Origin: Aquimarina sediminis
GTDB lineage: Bacteria; Bacteroidota; Bacteroidia; Flavobacteriales; Flavobacteriaceae
Assembly (NCBI RefSeq): GCF_002895435.1
Contig: NZ_POYJ01000001.1
Span: 744,001 to 808,000 of the forward strand
Length of the DNA stretch: 64,000 bases
Direction: 5' to 3'
Positions within the stretch are counted from its first letter, which is position 1, and each line of letters opens with the position of its first letter. Positions 31,230 through 40,622 of the stretch are shown here, one piece after another. Both the position numbers and the translations under genes were made by a program. Below the pieces are notes generated by a model. It did not search any database and was not told where the DNA came from. It saw only the letters and a program-made list of their open reading frames with translations.

Positions 31230-32633
31230 TTACAATTTTATTTTGAAATTCCTTTTTACGGCGTCAAATTTACCATTTGGTCCTAATGGAATATCCTCTA
31301 CAGTATTAATTTGATAGGATATATTTTCACCCAATCTGGTTTTTAGATTGTGTAATAAGCTTTCTTGCATTGATTCATCAAACTTTTGATCAGCTATTAA
31401 GTTGACAATAATCTCTTGCGGACTTTCTTGTATTATCTGGCTCTTTACGATTCCTTCTAATCCCTTATAAGCCGTATCCATTCTCCCTACATATCCTTTT
31501 TCTTCAGTCCATAAAATATCATCTTCTCGACCTGTTAGTTTTTCAATAATCGGCGTGGCACATCCGCAAGGACACACAATTTCCTTTTCAGATAACAATA
31601 TGGTATCTTCTATATTATATCTTATTAAAGGGGTTTTTAAATTTGTAAAGCTTGTTACCATAAGCTGAGCAACGTCTCCTGGTTTAGCTTTTTTTCCATC
31701 GGTTGTTATAAATTCGAACACTCCTGAGTCTAAATTTAAATGCAAATTACCTTCTGTACATTCTGTTATAAACGGACTTCCTTCACTAGACGCATATTGA
31801 TTAAAAACATGACATTTAAACGCTTTTTCCATTTCTAACCGTTGGTAATCGTATAACGTTTCTGCCGTAACAGCAATAGCTTTTGGAGTAAAATCTAAAG
31901 TAATATTGTTCTCATTAATAAATCGACTAAGAATATAAATCGCTGAAGGGTAACCATCTAATAACAAAGGCTTAAAATCATTTAATTTTTTTACATAGTG
32001 CCCCAAATTACTTTCTTTCAAATGATATGTTGACATGAGCAACTGACGTTCGAAATAATTATACACCCAAAATGGTGGTTTTTTTGCATCAGGGCGTACC
32101 ATAAGTCTTCCAGAAAAACGAACTTGCCTTACCTTTTGCGTATCTAATCCTATAACTTTATGAAATCTCCTCCATAGCGCAAAGGAACGATTTATAGATT
32201 CTGAATCTAAATAATTAATAGTTGGTGCACCTGATGTACCACTAGTATAGCCAACAGCATCAGTCTTGCGGCTGGTATTTACAATTGTATCTGCACTGGT
32301 TTTCCTTTCTGTCTTTTTTAAAATAGGCATTTTTTGAAGCACCTCATATGGATTTTCTTCGATAGCCTTAATCGTTATTCCTAATGGCTTCATTATACTA
32401 CTATACCATTCTGAATATTGATATGCCTCTGAAAGTAAACCAATCAATTTCTCTTTCTGATACTCTTTAATTACTTTTATATCTGCATTCCATAAACCAA
32501 TATATTCTTGTAAGTATTTATCAAATTCTTTGGTGTACCGTTGCTTACTATTCTGAAATGCCTTAATATTAAGTAGGATAAACTTAAACGGATATGGCAG
32601 GTTGTTATATATTTTTTCTTGAAGCTTCCCCAT
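31230..32633 (-). CDS. CapK-like phenylacetate-CoA ligase family protein
   Basis: The 467-residue protein belongs to the adenylate-forming PaaK/CapK family often present in capsule loci. Visible are the P-loop-like Y-T-S-G-T-S-G-A-P-T near residue 128, Y-A-S-S-E-G near 280 and a cysteine cluster C-P-C-G-C near 360 followed by L-T-G-R-E-D-D. Its real reaction in capsule synthesis is not established for the family. Position 7 bp upstream of an MBOAT gene suggests that it may activate an acyl group for polysaccharide modification. Confidence 0.82.
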   Translation of the reverse strand: MGKLQEKIYNNLPYPFKFILLNIKAFQNSKQRYTKEFDKYLQEYIGLWNADIKVIKEYQKEKLIGLLSEAYQYSEWYSSIMKPLGITIKAIEENPYEVLQKMPILKKTERKTSADTIVNTSRKTDAVGYTSGTSGAPTINYLDSESINRSFALWRRFHKVIGLDTQKVRQVRFSGRLMVRPDAKKPPFWVYNYFERQLLMSTYHLKESNLGHYVKKLNDFKPLLLDGYPSAIYILSRFINENNITLDFTPKAIAVTAETLYDYQRLEMEKAFKCHVFNQYASSEGSPFITECTEGNLHLNLDSGVFEFITTDGKKAKPGDVAQLMVTSFTNLKTPLIRYNIEDTILLSEKEIVCPCGCATPIIEKLTGREDDILWTEEKGYVGRMDTAYKGLEGIVKSQIIQESPQEIIVNLIADQKFDESMQESLLHNLKTRLGENISYQINTVEDIPLGPNGKFDAVKRNFKIKL

Positions 32634-32635
32634 GA

Positions 32636-33775
32636 TTATTCACCTATTTGTTGGAAATAAAATTCTTCGATCGTTTTTGTATTTGAGACAATATCATAAT
32701 CTCCTTCAATAATCTTATTGGTTTGATCTTCTTTTTTAAAAGTTCCTATATCCACTATCTGATCAGCCCATTCTTTTGCTGGAGCATCAATTGAAAGAAA
32801 TTGAATATTATCTGTTAAATGAACCTCTGATGTAATGGTGTCAGAAGCAAAGATCTTTAAACTTGAGGCTTGCGCTTCGATCAGAGTAACAGGTAATCCT
32901 TCATAAAAAGAAGGAAAAACAAATATATCCAACATCTGGCATAACTGCGGAATATCTGTACGAACCCCAAAAAAATGTACTTTATGATCTATTCCCAAAT
33001 GTTTAGCTTCTTTTTCCATTGAGGCTTTCAAAGGACCATCTCCTATAAGAATTAAACTCGAATCAGGTTTTTTTTCCAGTACAGCTGCAAAAATGTGCAG
33101 TAAAAACGCATGGTTTTTTTGACTTACAAAACGCCCTATATGACCAAGAACTAATTCATTTTCTAAACCAAATTCTTTTTTATAAGTCATAGACACTAAC
33201 TCATCGTATTTAAAACTTTCTGTATCGATGGCATTATTCATTGTCGTAAAAGGAGTATCTCCAAATAACCAATTACCAGCTTTTTCTCCACAAGAAAAAT
33301 AATGAGTGGCATCCTTCTTAATTCTTTTCTTGAGTTGAAATTTTATTAGCTTTTTTAATGTCTCTTTAAAACTTTCTTTTTGCGTAAATAGTGTAGAAAG
33401 ATTCACCTTGTCAATGGCAATATGAGCATGGGCTATACGACAAGGGATATTAAACTCTTTTGCTATTTTTAAAGGAAAGCAACTAAATGTATTTAAGTGA
33501 GAGTGGATGATATCATATTCCTGATGTTCTTTAAAAAAAGCCCTCAATTGACTATAATAAGACCCTGGAAATAATGGATTGATGGCATCAAACTTATAGA
33601 TCTTACCACCCAAACTTTCTATTTCCTCATCAAAGGCTGCTTTTTCTTTTCGATGAACCAAAAAATCAAATTGAATTTTTTCTCTATCTATCTTTCGATA
33701 ATAGTTCATAATCATGGATTCTGCCCCTCCCCGGTTCATCACTGTAAAAACTTGTAGAACTCTTATTACTCCCAT
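32636..33775 (-). CDS. Glycosyltransferase family 4 (EpsF-like)
   Basis: This 379-residue GT-B enzyme has N-R-G-G-A-E-S-M-I-M-N-Y-Y at the start, Y-D-I-I-H-S-H-L-N-T in the acceptor domain, and L-G-H-I-G-R-F-V-S-Q-K-N-H, L-I-G-D-G-P-L and the EX7E motif Y-E-G-L-P-V-T-L-I-E-A in the donor domain. It is a retaining transferase of a repeat-unit sugar at the cytosolic membrane face. It shares one base with the upstream GT2 gene and has a 2-bp gap to the CapK gene. Donor and linkage cannot be read. Confidence 0.92.
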   Translation of the reverse strand: MGVIRVLQVFTVMNRGGAESMIMNYYRKIDREKIQFDFLVHRKEKAAFDEEIESLGGKIYKFDAINPLFPGSYYSQLRAFFKEHQEYDIIHSHLNTFSCFPLKIAKEFNIPCRIAHAHIAIDKVNLSTLFTQKESFKETLKKLIKFQLKKRIKKDATHYFSCGEKAGNWLFGDTPFTTMNNAIDTESFKYDELVSMTYKKEFGLENELVLGHIGRFVSQKNHAFLLHIFAAVLEKKPDSSLILIGDGPLKASMEKEAKHLGIDHKVHFFGVRTDIPQLCQMLDIFVFPSFYEGLPVTLIEAQASSLKIFASDTITSEVHLTDNIQFLSIDAPAKEWADQIVDIGTFKKEDQTNKIIEGDYDIVSNTKTIEEFYFQQIGE

Positions 33776-34665
33776 TAAAATTCGCCTTTAGTTTTAAATC
33801 TGATATATAAATTTAGTAATACCCCAAGCGGGATTGCTAAAAAAGTAATTAGTTTTTTAGGGGATTCTTTTAGAAAAGCACCATTCTTTATAAACAAAGA
33901 ACTTGAAACATAATGAATGGCATTTTTAAACCTGTCCTTAAAATTATCTGCCAATTGCATTCTACTTTTTCTCGAGAACGCAAATCCTCTGGGGTGTCTT
34001 CTATACTGTTTTAGCATATTCATGCTAGAGCCATCAGTCATATACTCTACTACGCAAAAAACTTCATTAACAGGTAATAACTTATAATCCTGATCAATTA
34101 GTTGATATAAGTACCCTAGAGGAACAAACCGTTCTCCTTCAAAAATAGGATATGGCGGATATTTCTTTACTACTTCGGTTCTATATACTAATTTTTTATC
34201 GCCTACGACCTTATGAGTATGATATATTTCATACAATGTAGTTTCTTTAACATTTTCAGGGATTTTGGTTCCTATAATATTTCCATCTTCATCGGCATCA
34301 AGACCTACAATACCAGCAAATTCTGATTTATCTTTAATACGTTCCCAAGAGTCCAATATCTTCTGAATTGCTTCTTCTCCCATACAATCGTCACTATCGA
34401 TGCAAACATTAAGTGTGGTTTCAATAAGCCTATAAGCAGCATTATGCCCTCCGTGCATCCCCAAATTTTCTTGGTAGTGATATTGTATATCTATCTTATC
34501 CTCCTTAATCCATGAGTCTACTAATTCTTTAGTATTATCAGAAGAGCCATCATCAATAATAAGCCATACAAAATCCTGATTTGATTGTCTAATTAGGCTT
34601 TCATAACATTTATGTAAGCAATAAGCTCTATTATAAGTAGGAGTAAATACTGTAATCGTTTTCAT
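33775..34665 (-). CDS. Glycosyltransferase family 2
   Basis: The 296-residue GT-A enzyme has T-V-F-T-P-T-Y-N-R at the N-terminus, W-L-I-I-D-D-G-S-S-D-N-T around residue 35 and the metal-binding D-x-D-like C-I-D-S-D-D near 90. The C-terminal part is hydrophobic near 270-290 and could touch the membrane. An inverting transferase for the repeat unit is expected. It follows the EpsG-like gene by 24 bp. Confidence 0.92.
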   Translation of the reverse strand: MKTITVFTPTYNRAYCLHKCYESLIRQSNQDFVWLIIDDGSSDNTKELVDSWIKEDKIDIQYHYQENLGMHGGHNAAYRLIETTLNVCIDSDDCMGEEAIQKILDSWERIKDKSEFAGIVGLDADEDGNIIGTKIPENVKETTLYEIYHTHKVVGDKKLVYRTEVVKKYPPYPIFEGERFVPLGYLYQLIDQDYKLLPVNEVFCVVEYMTDGSSMNMLKQYRRHPRGFAFSRKSRMQLADNFKDRFKNAIHYVSSSLFIKNGAFLKESPKKLITFLAIPLGVLLNLYIRFKTKGEF

Positions 34666-34689
34666 ACTTTCTTTGTTGGTTAATCTTTA

Positions 34690-35781
34690 TCAAGAATATA
34701 AATAATACATAGCATAGGTGAACATAAAATAGACGAGTACTATTTTACCAATCATAAAATGATGATCTTTAAAAAATTTTTGTTTTATAAATGGATAGAT
34801 AACCACTAGCCCCATCATAAACCATGATAAATAAGCAAACCTATTCGAATAATTTGCTTTTATGACCAAAATCCAAAACCCATTACAAATTAGATAGGTG
34901 TTTAGAAGTTGGTAGTAAAACTGATCCTTGTAATCTTTCTTATAAATGGCGTACCATCCTGCAAATACCGCAAAAGCGCTATGAAACAAAAAATCCCATC
35001 GAAAACCAGTGCTCGCAAAAGTTCCTTCTTCTGCCTGAGTGGTTAAATATCCTGCAAGTCTATCATCAAAACCTAGGCTACTAAAAATAGATACCCAAAC
35101 GCTTCCCATAGCCAATGATAAAGGAATACAGGCAAGCCATCCTTTTAAAAATACTTTAGGATCATTATAGAAATATGTAGTGACAAATGCGAGTATCGGA
35201 AGGAACATTGTTTTATGAAATGAAACCGAAACCAAAAAACAAAGCGCCATGATTACTTTGTTCCGATTATAACTTACCCCAAGTAAAAACAAAGAAGTTG
35301 CTGCTCCATTTCTAATACCGTTTACTCCATAGGTATAAAAAGAAAATGATACTACGAACATTAGAAATGCGTAATACCAATATTCTTTAAATAATTGTTT
35401 GGAAATTCTATATAATGGCAAGACATATATCATCGCCATAATCGTGAAAAAGGTATGTGTAGAAACAACATATGACAGGCTTTTCATAAACACATGAAAA
35501 AAGATATCTTTTGACCCTAATATCTCTCCTCCCATCATATAATTCTCAAAATACCGGGTATAGGTTCGCATATCCCCAAAGTATTTTCCACTGATAGGTC
35601 TTTGTCCCATATATAATATAACAAATGTCATTAACAAGTATCCTGCTATATTAATAAAAATGACATTCTTAGAATCTTCCATCTTTAACACTCGAGTGTG
35701 TAATAGTGTAAACATCACTAGAAAAAAGAAAGCGTTAATATATAGAGGGAAATAATATTCTAAAGGAACAAAATCAAACAT
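34690..35781 (-). CDS. EpsG family polymerase-like membrane protein (Wzy role)
   Basis: A 363-residue protein with about ten membrane helices and the EpsG signature around G-V-N-G-I-R-N-G-A-A-T-S-L-F-L-L-G, followed by S-V-S-F-H-K-T-M-F. EpsG proteins are Wzy-like polymerases of exopolysaccharide repeat units. It is the only polymerase candidate in the locus and is flanked by glycosyltransferase and acetyltransferase genes, which supports that role. Confidence 0.85.
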   Translation of the reverse strand: MFDFVPLEYYFPLYINAFFFLVMFTLLHTRVLKMEDSKNVIFINIAGYLLMTFVILYMGQRPISGKYFGDMRTYTRYFENYMMGGEILGSKDIFFHVFMKSLSYVVSTHTFFTIMAMIYVLPLYRISKQLFKEYWYYAFLMFVVSFSFYTYGVNGIRNGAATSLFLLGVSYNRNKVIMALCFLVSVSFHKTMFLPILAFVTTYFYNDPKVFLKGWLACIPLSLAMGSVWVSIFSSLGFDDRLAGYLTTQAEEGTFASTGFRWDFLFHSAFAVFAGWYAIYKKDYKDQFYYQLLNTYLICNGFWILVIKANYSNRFAYLSWFMMGLVVIYPFIKQKFFKDHHFMIGKIVLVYFMFTYAMYYLYS

Positions 35782-35783
35782 GT

Positions 35784-36374
35784 TTAATCTTTTTTATATT
35801 TCATTTCTCTATTTATTTTTTTAGTTAGGATCCTTGCCGGATTACCAACCGCAGTACAATTATCGGGAATACTTTTGGTCACTACACTACCTGCTCCTAT
35901 AATGCAATTATCACCAATCGTGATATCACCGATTACAATTGCTCCTGTATAGATCGATACATTATTACCTATAGTAGGTCTTTTTCCTTTTTCTTCACCT
36001 ATTGTAACTAGGTGATTTACATAAAAATTATCCCCTATAGCGTCTGCATTTAAAATTGTGCAATATGGATGTCCTGTAACAATTCCCCCTCCTAATTTAG
36101 TACTAATATCAATTGTGAAATTAGACTGTTTTCGGCAATATATATTTAGGGCATGAGAAACCAAACTGCGTGTTCTAAAATAGAAAATAGTTCTAAAGTC
36201 GCGAGAATTTGCCAGAAAGTCCAGAAGTAACACATACTTTCCCATCTTCATTCCTTTCACTGCTGCCCATCGATCGATATCCATATCAATTTTAGCTCTA
36301 TTCTTACTAAATCTATATACCACCAAATGCGGAATCAGAAAGATTTTATATAATGTTATAAGTATAGATACCAT
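35784..36374 (-). CDS. Serine O-acetyltransferase-like hexapeptide protein
   Basis: The 196-residue protein has an N-terminal helical part and a C-terminal left-handed beta-helix with hexapeptide repeats: G-G-G-I-V-T-G-H-P-Y, V-N-H-L-V-T-I-G, then G-N-N-V-S-I-Y-T-G-A and the closing V-G-N-P-A-R-I-L. In polysaccharide loci such CysE-like proteins acetylate a sugar hydroxyl in the cytosol using acetyl-CoA. It has a 2-bp gap to the EpsG gene. Confidence 0.85.
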   Translation of the reverse strand: MVSILITLYKIFLIPHLVVYRFSKNRAKIDMDIDRWAAVKGMKMGKYVLLLDFLANSRDFRTIFYFRTRSLVSHALNIYCRKQSNFTIDISTKLGGGIVTGHPYCTILNADAIGDNFYVNHLVTIGEEKGKRPTIGNNVSIYTGAIVIGDITIGDNCIIGAGSVVTKSIPDNCTAVGNPARILTKKINREMKYKKD

Positions 36375-36420
36375 CTGTTTTGTATATTATTTTATTCTTG
36401 CAATGTATTAATTATCTTCT

Positions 36421-37353
36421 TTACTTACTATTAGCTCTATTTTTTAGGATTGAATCACAGAGTATATTTGTAAATTCTAAACCTCCATGTTTGTCCAAAT
36501 GATGACCGTCATATGTTTTGAAAGTAGAATGTCTATCAGGTGCATTAAAATTAAAGTAGTCGATATTATTGGTTTTTGCAATGTCATTTATATCCTTATC
36601 AAAATTCAAATAGAATGATTTCTCTACGTCTATAAAATCCAAATCTATAGGCATACGTACCAAATACACTTCGCCATGTTCTTTTAACTTTTTAACTAAC
36701 TCATCCAGGCTCTCTAGTCGTAAGGAAGAAGTTTCATAATTTCTTATCATTTTGTCAAATAATCTTCCTTGCCTTTTTTTCCATTCTTCAAAAACTTTTG
36801 GGTTTTTCGGAAGGTTATTCTCTTCTAGCCACCCGTCTTTATGCATGGTAGATGTTTTTCTAAAAAGTGCTTTGAAATGAAAATAGGTGAGGTTTTTAAA
36901 AAGATATTCATAATTAGGGTTTGTATTTACAAACCTCATATTATGTGGTGGTCGACCAGCCTCTCTAAACTCTCCTTTGTCATTATCATTATTTTTATCA
37001 GATCCAAACATCCATGGAGTAACCGAAATAATAAAGACTCCATTTTGCGATGTTTGATCTAATTTCTTTTCGATACTTTTATTGTAAAGAGGACCTATTG
37101 GTGTCTCTGCAATAGTTAAACTATAATTAAATATTGGTAACTGATACTCTAATTCTTTAAATCTTTCATTTATAACTCTAGGCTGTATTCCTTGCATACT
37201 TCTAGAATCACCAATAATCATAGATGTTGCTTTTGGGGTAGTAAATTTTTGATAAAAATAATCTACATTTCCTCCATATTTCACTAATACAAAAGTGGTT
37301 ATCCCTAGACAACACATAAAAAAAAGACCCAACTTTAAAAGTAATAATCTCAT
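36421..37353 (-). CDS. SGNH-like acyl-transfer protein, DltD-position
   Basis: This 310-residue protein has an N-terminal anchor (about 4-26), block I M-I-I-G-D-S-R-S-M-Q-G near residue 46 with the candidate nucleophile Ser, and a C-terminal D-G-H-H-L-D-K-H-G with Asp/His near 290. It is 3 bp downstream of an MBOAT gene, in the same place as DltD after DltB. It differs strongly from the other SGNH protein (28865), so the two acceptors or acyl groups probably differ. The role in the final transfer to the polymer is inferred. Confidence 0.75.
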   Translation of the reverse strand: MRLLLLKLGLFFMCCLGITTFVLVKYGGNVDYFYQKFTTPKATSMIIGDSRSMQGIQPRVINERFKELEYQLPIFNYSLTIAETPIGPLYNKSIEKKLDQTSQNGVFIISVTPWMFGSDKNNDNDKGEFREAGRPPHNMRFVNTNPNYEYLFKNLTYFHFKALFRKTSTMHKDGWLEENNLPKNPKVFEEWKKRQGRLFDKMIRNYETSSLRLESLDELVKKLKEHGEVYLVRMPIDLDFIDVEKSFYLNFDKDINDIAKTNNIDYFNFNAPDRHSTFKTYDGHHLDKHGGLEFTNILCDSILKNRANSK

Positions 37354-37356
37354 AGT

Positions 37357-38802
37357 TTAAAATTGAAAGTATATAAATGTTTCAGAGCTTTTCCCAAAAA
37401 GTAAAATCAATACAAAAATAGATATATAAGAAATCCATCTCAGGTAAATACTATAGTTGCTTATCTCGAAATCATGATCTTTTTCTCTATTGCTCCATTC
37501 TACAAGAACAAATATTCCTATCAATGCAAGAGTAATTATACTGGCAGAAGTAAGTACAATAGAAGGAAATTCAGCAATGCTAAAAGAAAAAATTCTTCCC
37601 AAATAGTCAAACCCCATCGCAACATTATCTACTCTAAAAAAGACATCTGTTAGCATTACCAGAACGAATAGTAGGATCATCTTTAACACCTCCTTAATTG
37701 ATGGAAATAACTTTCCTTTTGCTACAATTTCAGAAGAATTCATTTTTCCAGAATACACCAGTGGCACAAAATAAATCCCATGTAAAAGTCCATAAACCAC
37801 AAATGTCCAATTAGCTCCGTGCCAGAAGCCCACCAAAATAAAGGTGGCTATAATAGAAAAGATCAATCCTTTTTTCTGGTGTCTCCTCAATGTAAATGAA
37901 AGTGGTGTAAACACATAGTCCATCATCCAAGTAGTTAACGAAATATGCCATTTTCTCCAAAAATCACTAATATTTGTTGAAAAAAATGGGGTTGAAAAAT
38001 TACGCATTAACTGTATCCCAAAAAGTTTGGATACCCCAATTGCCATATTTGAATAACCTGAAAAGTCTGCATATAGCTGTATCGCATAAAAAAATGTACC
38101 TACCAACAATACACTTCCTGATTCATTTTCATAGTTGCCAAAAATAGGATTGACAATGGCCGCACAATTTTCGGCAACAACGATTTTGGCAAATAGTCCC
38201 CATAATATTTGTCGTAGCCCATCTACTGTTGTCTGATATGATAATTGTCTTTTTTCCTGGATCTGCGGGATAAACTTTGCTGCTCTTTCTATAGGTCCAG
38301 AAAGTATTTTTGGAAAGAAAGTGACAAAAACTGAAAATTCTATAAGGTTTTTACTAGGTTCTATTTCTTCATTATAAACATCAATAAGGTATCCCAATGT
38401 TTGAAAAGTAAAGAAACTGATTCCCAAAGGCAATAATATTACTAATGACGTATAACTTGATTCTACCCCAAATACGTTTAAAATCTCGTAAAATCCTTCA
38501 TAAAAGAAATTAAAATATTTAAAATATAATAACAACCCAATATTAAATATCAACCCCAGATATAGAAAAATACTTTTTTTACGATCCTCTGGTGTACGAT
38601 AAATTCTTAGTCCCAAATAAAAATTAACACCTATACTGACAAGTAATAATATCAAAAACCTCCAATCTGCCCAGGCATAAAAAAATAGACTTACCAGTAA
38701 CAGAAAAAGATTCTGGTACACACTAGATTTACTAAAGAGTAACCAGTATAATAAAAATACAGGAATAACAAAAACGACAAAATCTAATGAATTAAAAACC
38801 AC
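37357..38802 (-). CDS. MBOAT family O-acyltransferase, DltB-position
   Basis: A 481-residue multi-pass protein with W-A-D-W-R-F-L near residue 44, P-K-I-L-S-G-P-I-E-R-A, F-W-R-K-W-H-I-S-L-T-T-W-M-M-D-Y and the active-site His in V-G-F-W-H-G-A-N-W-T-F. It follows the carrier protein gene by 10 bp, just as DltB accompanies DltC, and so may take an acyl or D-alanyl group from the carrier across the inner membrane. The M-M-D-Y after the H-I-S-L-T-T-W motif replaces the R-D-Y of the AlgI-like copy. Confidence 0.92.
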   Translation of the reverse strand: MVFNSLDFVVFVIPVFLLYWLLFSKSSVYQNLFLLLVSLFFYAWADWRFLILLLVSIGVNFYLGLRIYRTPEDRKKSIFLYLGLIFNIGLLLYFKYFNFFYEGFYEILNVFGVESSYTSLVILLPLGISFFTFQTLGYLIDVYNEEIEPSKNLIEFSVFVTFFPKILSGPIERAAKFIPQIQEKRQLSYQTTVDGLRQILWGLFAKIVVAENCAAIVNPIFGNYENESGSVLLVGTFFYAIQLYADFSGYSNMAIGVSKLFGIQLMRNFSTPFFSTNISDFWRKWHISLTTWMMDYVFTPLSFTLRRHQKKGLIFSIIATFILVGFWHGANWTFVVYGLLHGIYFVPLVYSGKMNSSEIVAKGKLFPSIKEVLKMILLFVLVMLTDVFFRVDNVAMGFDYLGRIFSFSIAEFPSIVLTSASIITLALIGIFVLVEWSNREKDHDFEISNYSIYLRWISYISIFVLILLFGKSSETFIYFQF

Positions 38803-38812
38803 GTCTTATAGA

Positions 38813-39052
38813 TTATATTTTAGTCTGAATTACAGAAACAAGCGAGCCTAAATTTTTAAGTTTATTCAAATCTCTTAGCTTAAATCGAATATTAAATTCT
38901 TCTTCGATCTTGGTAATAATCATCATATGTGATAGCGAATCCCAACCATCTACATCTTTGGCGGTTAATTCATCGTGCAGTTCAAAATTAGTATGCTCTA
39001 AAATAGCTTCTAGCACTCCGCTTATTTTTCCTTTTATAATATTTGTTTCCAT
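38813..39052 (-). CDS. Acyl/aminoacyl carrier protein, DltC-position
   Basis: A 79-residue carrier protein. The phosphopantetheine Ser is in V-D-G-W-D-S-L-S-H-M-M, followed by I-E-E-E-F-N-I-R-F. It is homologous to the carrier at 18199 over its full length. Lying between the adenylating ligase (19 bp upstream) and the MBOAT gene (10 bp downstream), it is the obvious shuttle between them. Confidence 0.9.
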   Translation of the reverse strand: METNIIKGKISGVLEAILEHTNFELHDELTAKDVDGWDSLSHMMIITKIEEEFNIRFKLRDLNKLKNLGSLVSVIQTKI

Positions 39053-39071
39053 GCTTTACAATTAATTCTTT

Positions 39072-40562
39072 TTAACCCTTATTAAATAACTCTTTTAGTT
39101 TTTTCCTATCTGTTTTTCCATTTGTATTAAGAGGAAATGCATTCATAAATTTGATTTGGGAAGGGATCATATACTGCGGGAGGCTATTTTTTAACTCATC
39201 CAGCAGTTCTTTTGTTTCAAATTCTTCAGATTCTATAACTAATCCAATTTCTGTATTATGTATGCTGTTTATAAAAGCTATAGCTGCAACATTTATCTTG
39301 TCTAAAGCTGCTTTTGCATGAAACTCAATTTCTGACAGCTCTACTCTAAATCCTTGTATTTTTGCTTGAAAATCTACTCTTCCGAGGTATAGTATATCTC
39401 CATCTTTATCTACTGTACATAAATCTCCGGTTCTGTAAAATCGTATATTTTTTCCTTTATACTCTTTATAAAAGAAAGTTTCTTTATTTTTTTCCTCATT
39501 TTTCCAGTACCCAGGGGTGAGTTGAGATCCACTTAAACACAATTCTCCGTTTTCTCCTTCTTTAACCTCATTATTATCTTCATCTACAATAATGGTAGTT
39601 GTATTTTTCATATCCTTACCGATAGTCAAAACTCCATTATGTGTTTTGTTATATTTTCCTCTCTTAAAGGTATAATCTGTGCAAAAAATAGTACATTCTG
39701 TAGGTCCATATACATTTGCTATTGTAGCATTAGGAATACATGTGCTCCATTCTTCTGTAACATCTAGTGGTAGTGCTTCGCCACAAAAAAGACTATATTT
39801 CATAGCTGGGCAATCAATTTCATCAAAATAAGGTCGTAAATAATGAAGTATTGATGGCACCATCAAAGCAAAGGTTAACTCATAATCCTCCATCAGCTCA
39901 AATATATAGCTATACTTGATTTCTTCTTTTGGAATTGTATAGATACAAGCTCCCTTAAGTATTGGCGCTAAATATGATACTACTGATAAATCAAATGTCA
40001 ACTCAAACATCTGTAGACATCTGTCCTCACTTGTTATTGGGTAATCTAATTCCCAGAAAGCGTCCATAAAACCCGACAGATTACCAAAAGTAATAGGCAC
40101 TCCTTTTGGGGTTCCGGTTGTACCTGATGTAAAGAATATGTATCCAAGATCGTCGTCGGTAACTTCTACTGGTGTTAAATTAATTTCTGAAGAATTACAC
40201 TGTTTGGTTAAAATAGTATTGCATTCAGTAAAAATTTCAGTTTCAGAAGAATCCAAAACGGTTTTCACTTCTGCTTGGTCAATGACCATTTTATTTCTAC
40301 CCACAGGAAAATCAGGGTGCAAAGGGATATAAGCTTTACCTTCCATCCATAAAGCAATTATTGATGCATAGGTCTGAATATCATCGTTGGCAATTAAGCC
40401 AATATTAATTTCATCATCTTTTACAGAAGATCGAATAGCCTTTCTTATATCGGATATTACCTGAGCAAAATCCTTATAACTATAATGGGTATTACTAAAA
40501 CAAAAAGCGTTATTAGTATAATTCTCTTCTATAGATTTTTGTATGTCAAAAACTAGATTCAT
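39072..40562 (-). CDS. Adenylating ligase, DltA-like (possible D-alanine specificity)
   Basis: The 496-residue ANL enzyme shows F-F-T-S-G-T-T-G-T-P-K-G (about 143-154), V-Y-G-P-T-E (285-289), Y-R-T-G-D-L (376), G-F-R-V-E-L-S-E-I-E and N-G-K-T-D-R-K-K-L near 485 with the A10 lysine. At about residues 259-264 it reads F-C-G-E-A-L-P, the same motif as in D-alanine:carrier ligase DltA, where this Cys lines the alanine pocket. It loads the adjacent carrier at 38813. Length equals DltA (about 500). The D-Ala call is an inference from one pocket motif and gene order, so another small amino or hydroxy acid remains possible. Confidence 0.88.
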   Translation of the reverse strand: MNLVFDIQKSIEENYTNNAFCFSNTHYSYKDFAQVISDIRKAIRSSVKDDEINIGLIANDDIQTYASIIALWMEGKAYIPLHPDFPVGRNKMVIDQAEVKTVLDSSETEIFTECNTILTKQCNSSEINLTPVEVTDDDLGYIFFTSGTTGTPKGVPITFGNLSGFMDAFWELDYPITSEDRCLQMFELTFDLSVVSYLAPILKGACIYTIPKEEIKYSYIFELMEDYELTFALMVPSILHYLRPYFDEIDCPAMKYSLFCGEALPLDVTEEWSTCIPNATIANVYGPTECTIFCTDYTFKRGKYNKTHNGVLTIGKDMKNTTTIIVDEDNNEVKEGENGELCLSGSQLTPGYWKNEEKNKETFFYKEYKGKNIRFYRTGDLCTVDKDGDILYLGRVDFQAKIQGFRVELSEIEFHAKAALDKINVAAIAFINSIHNTEIGLVIESEEFETKELLDELKNSLPQYMIPSQIKFMNAFPLNTNGKTDRKKLKELFNKG

Positions 40563-40622
40563 TTTGGTTTATTAGATATTACAACAATATCACTTTGAAG
40601 TCTAAGGTTACAAAGTTATTTT

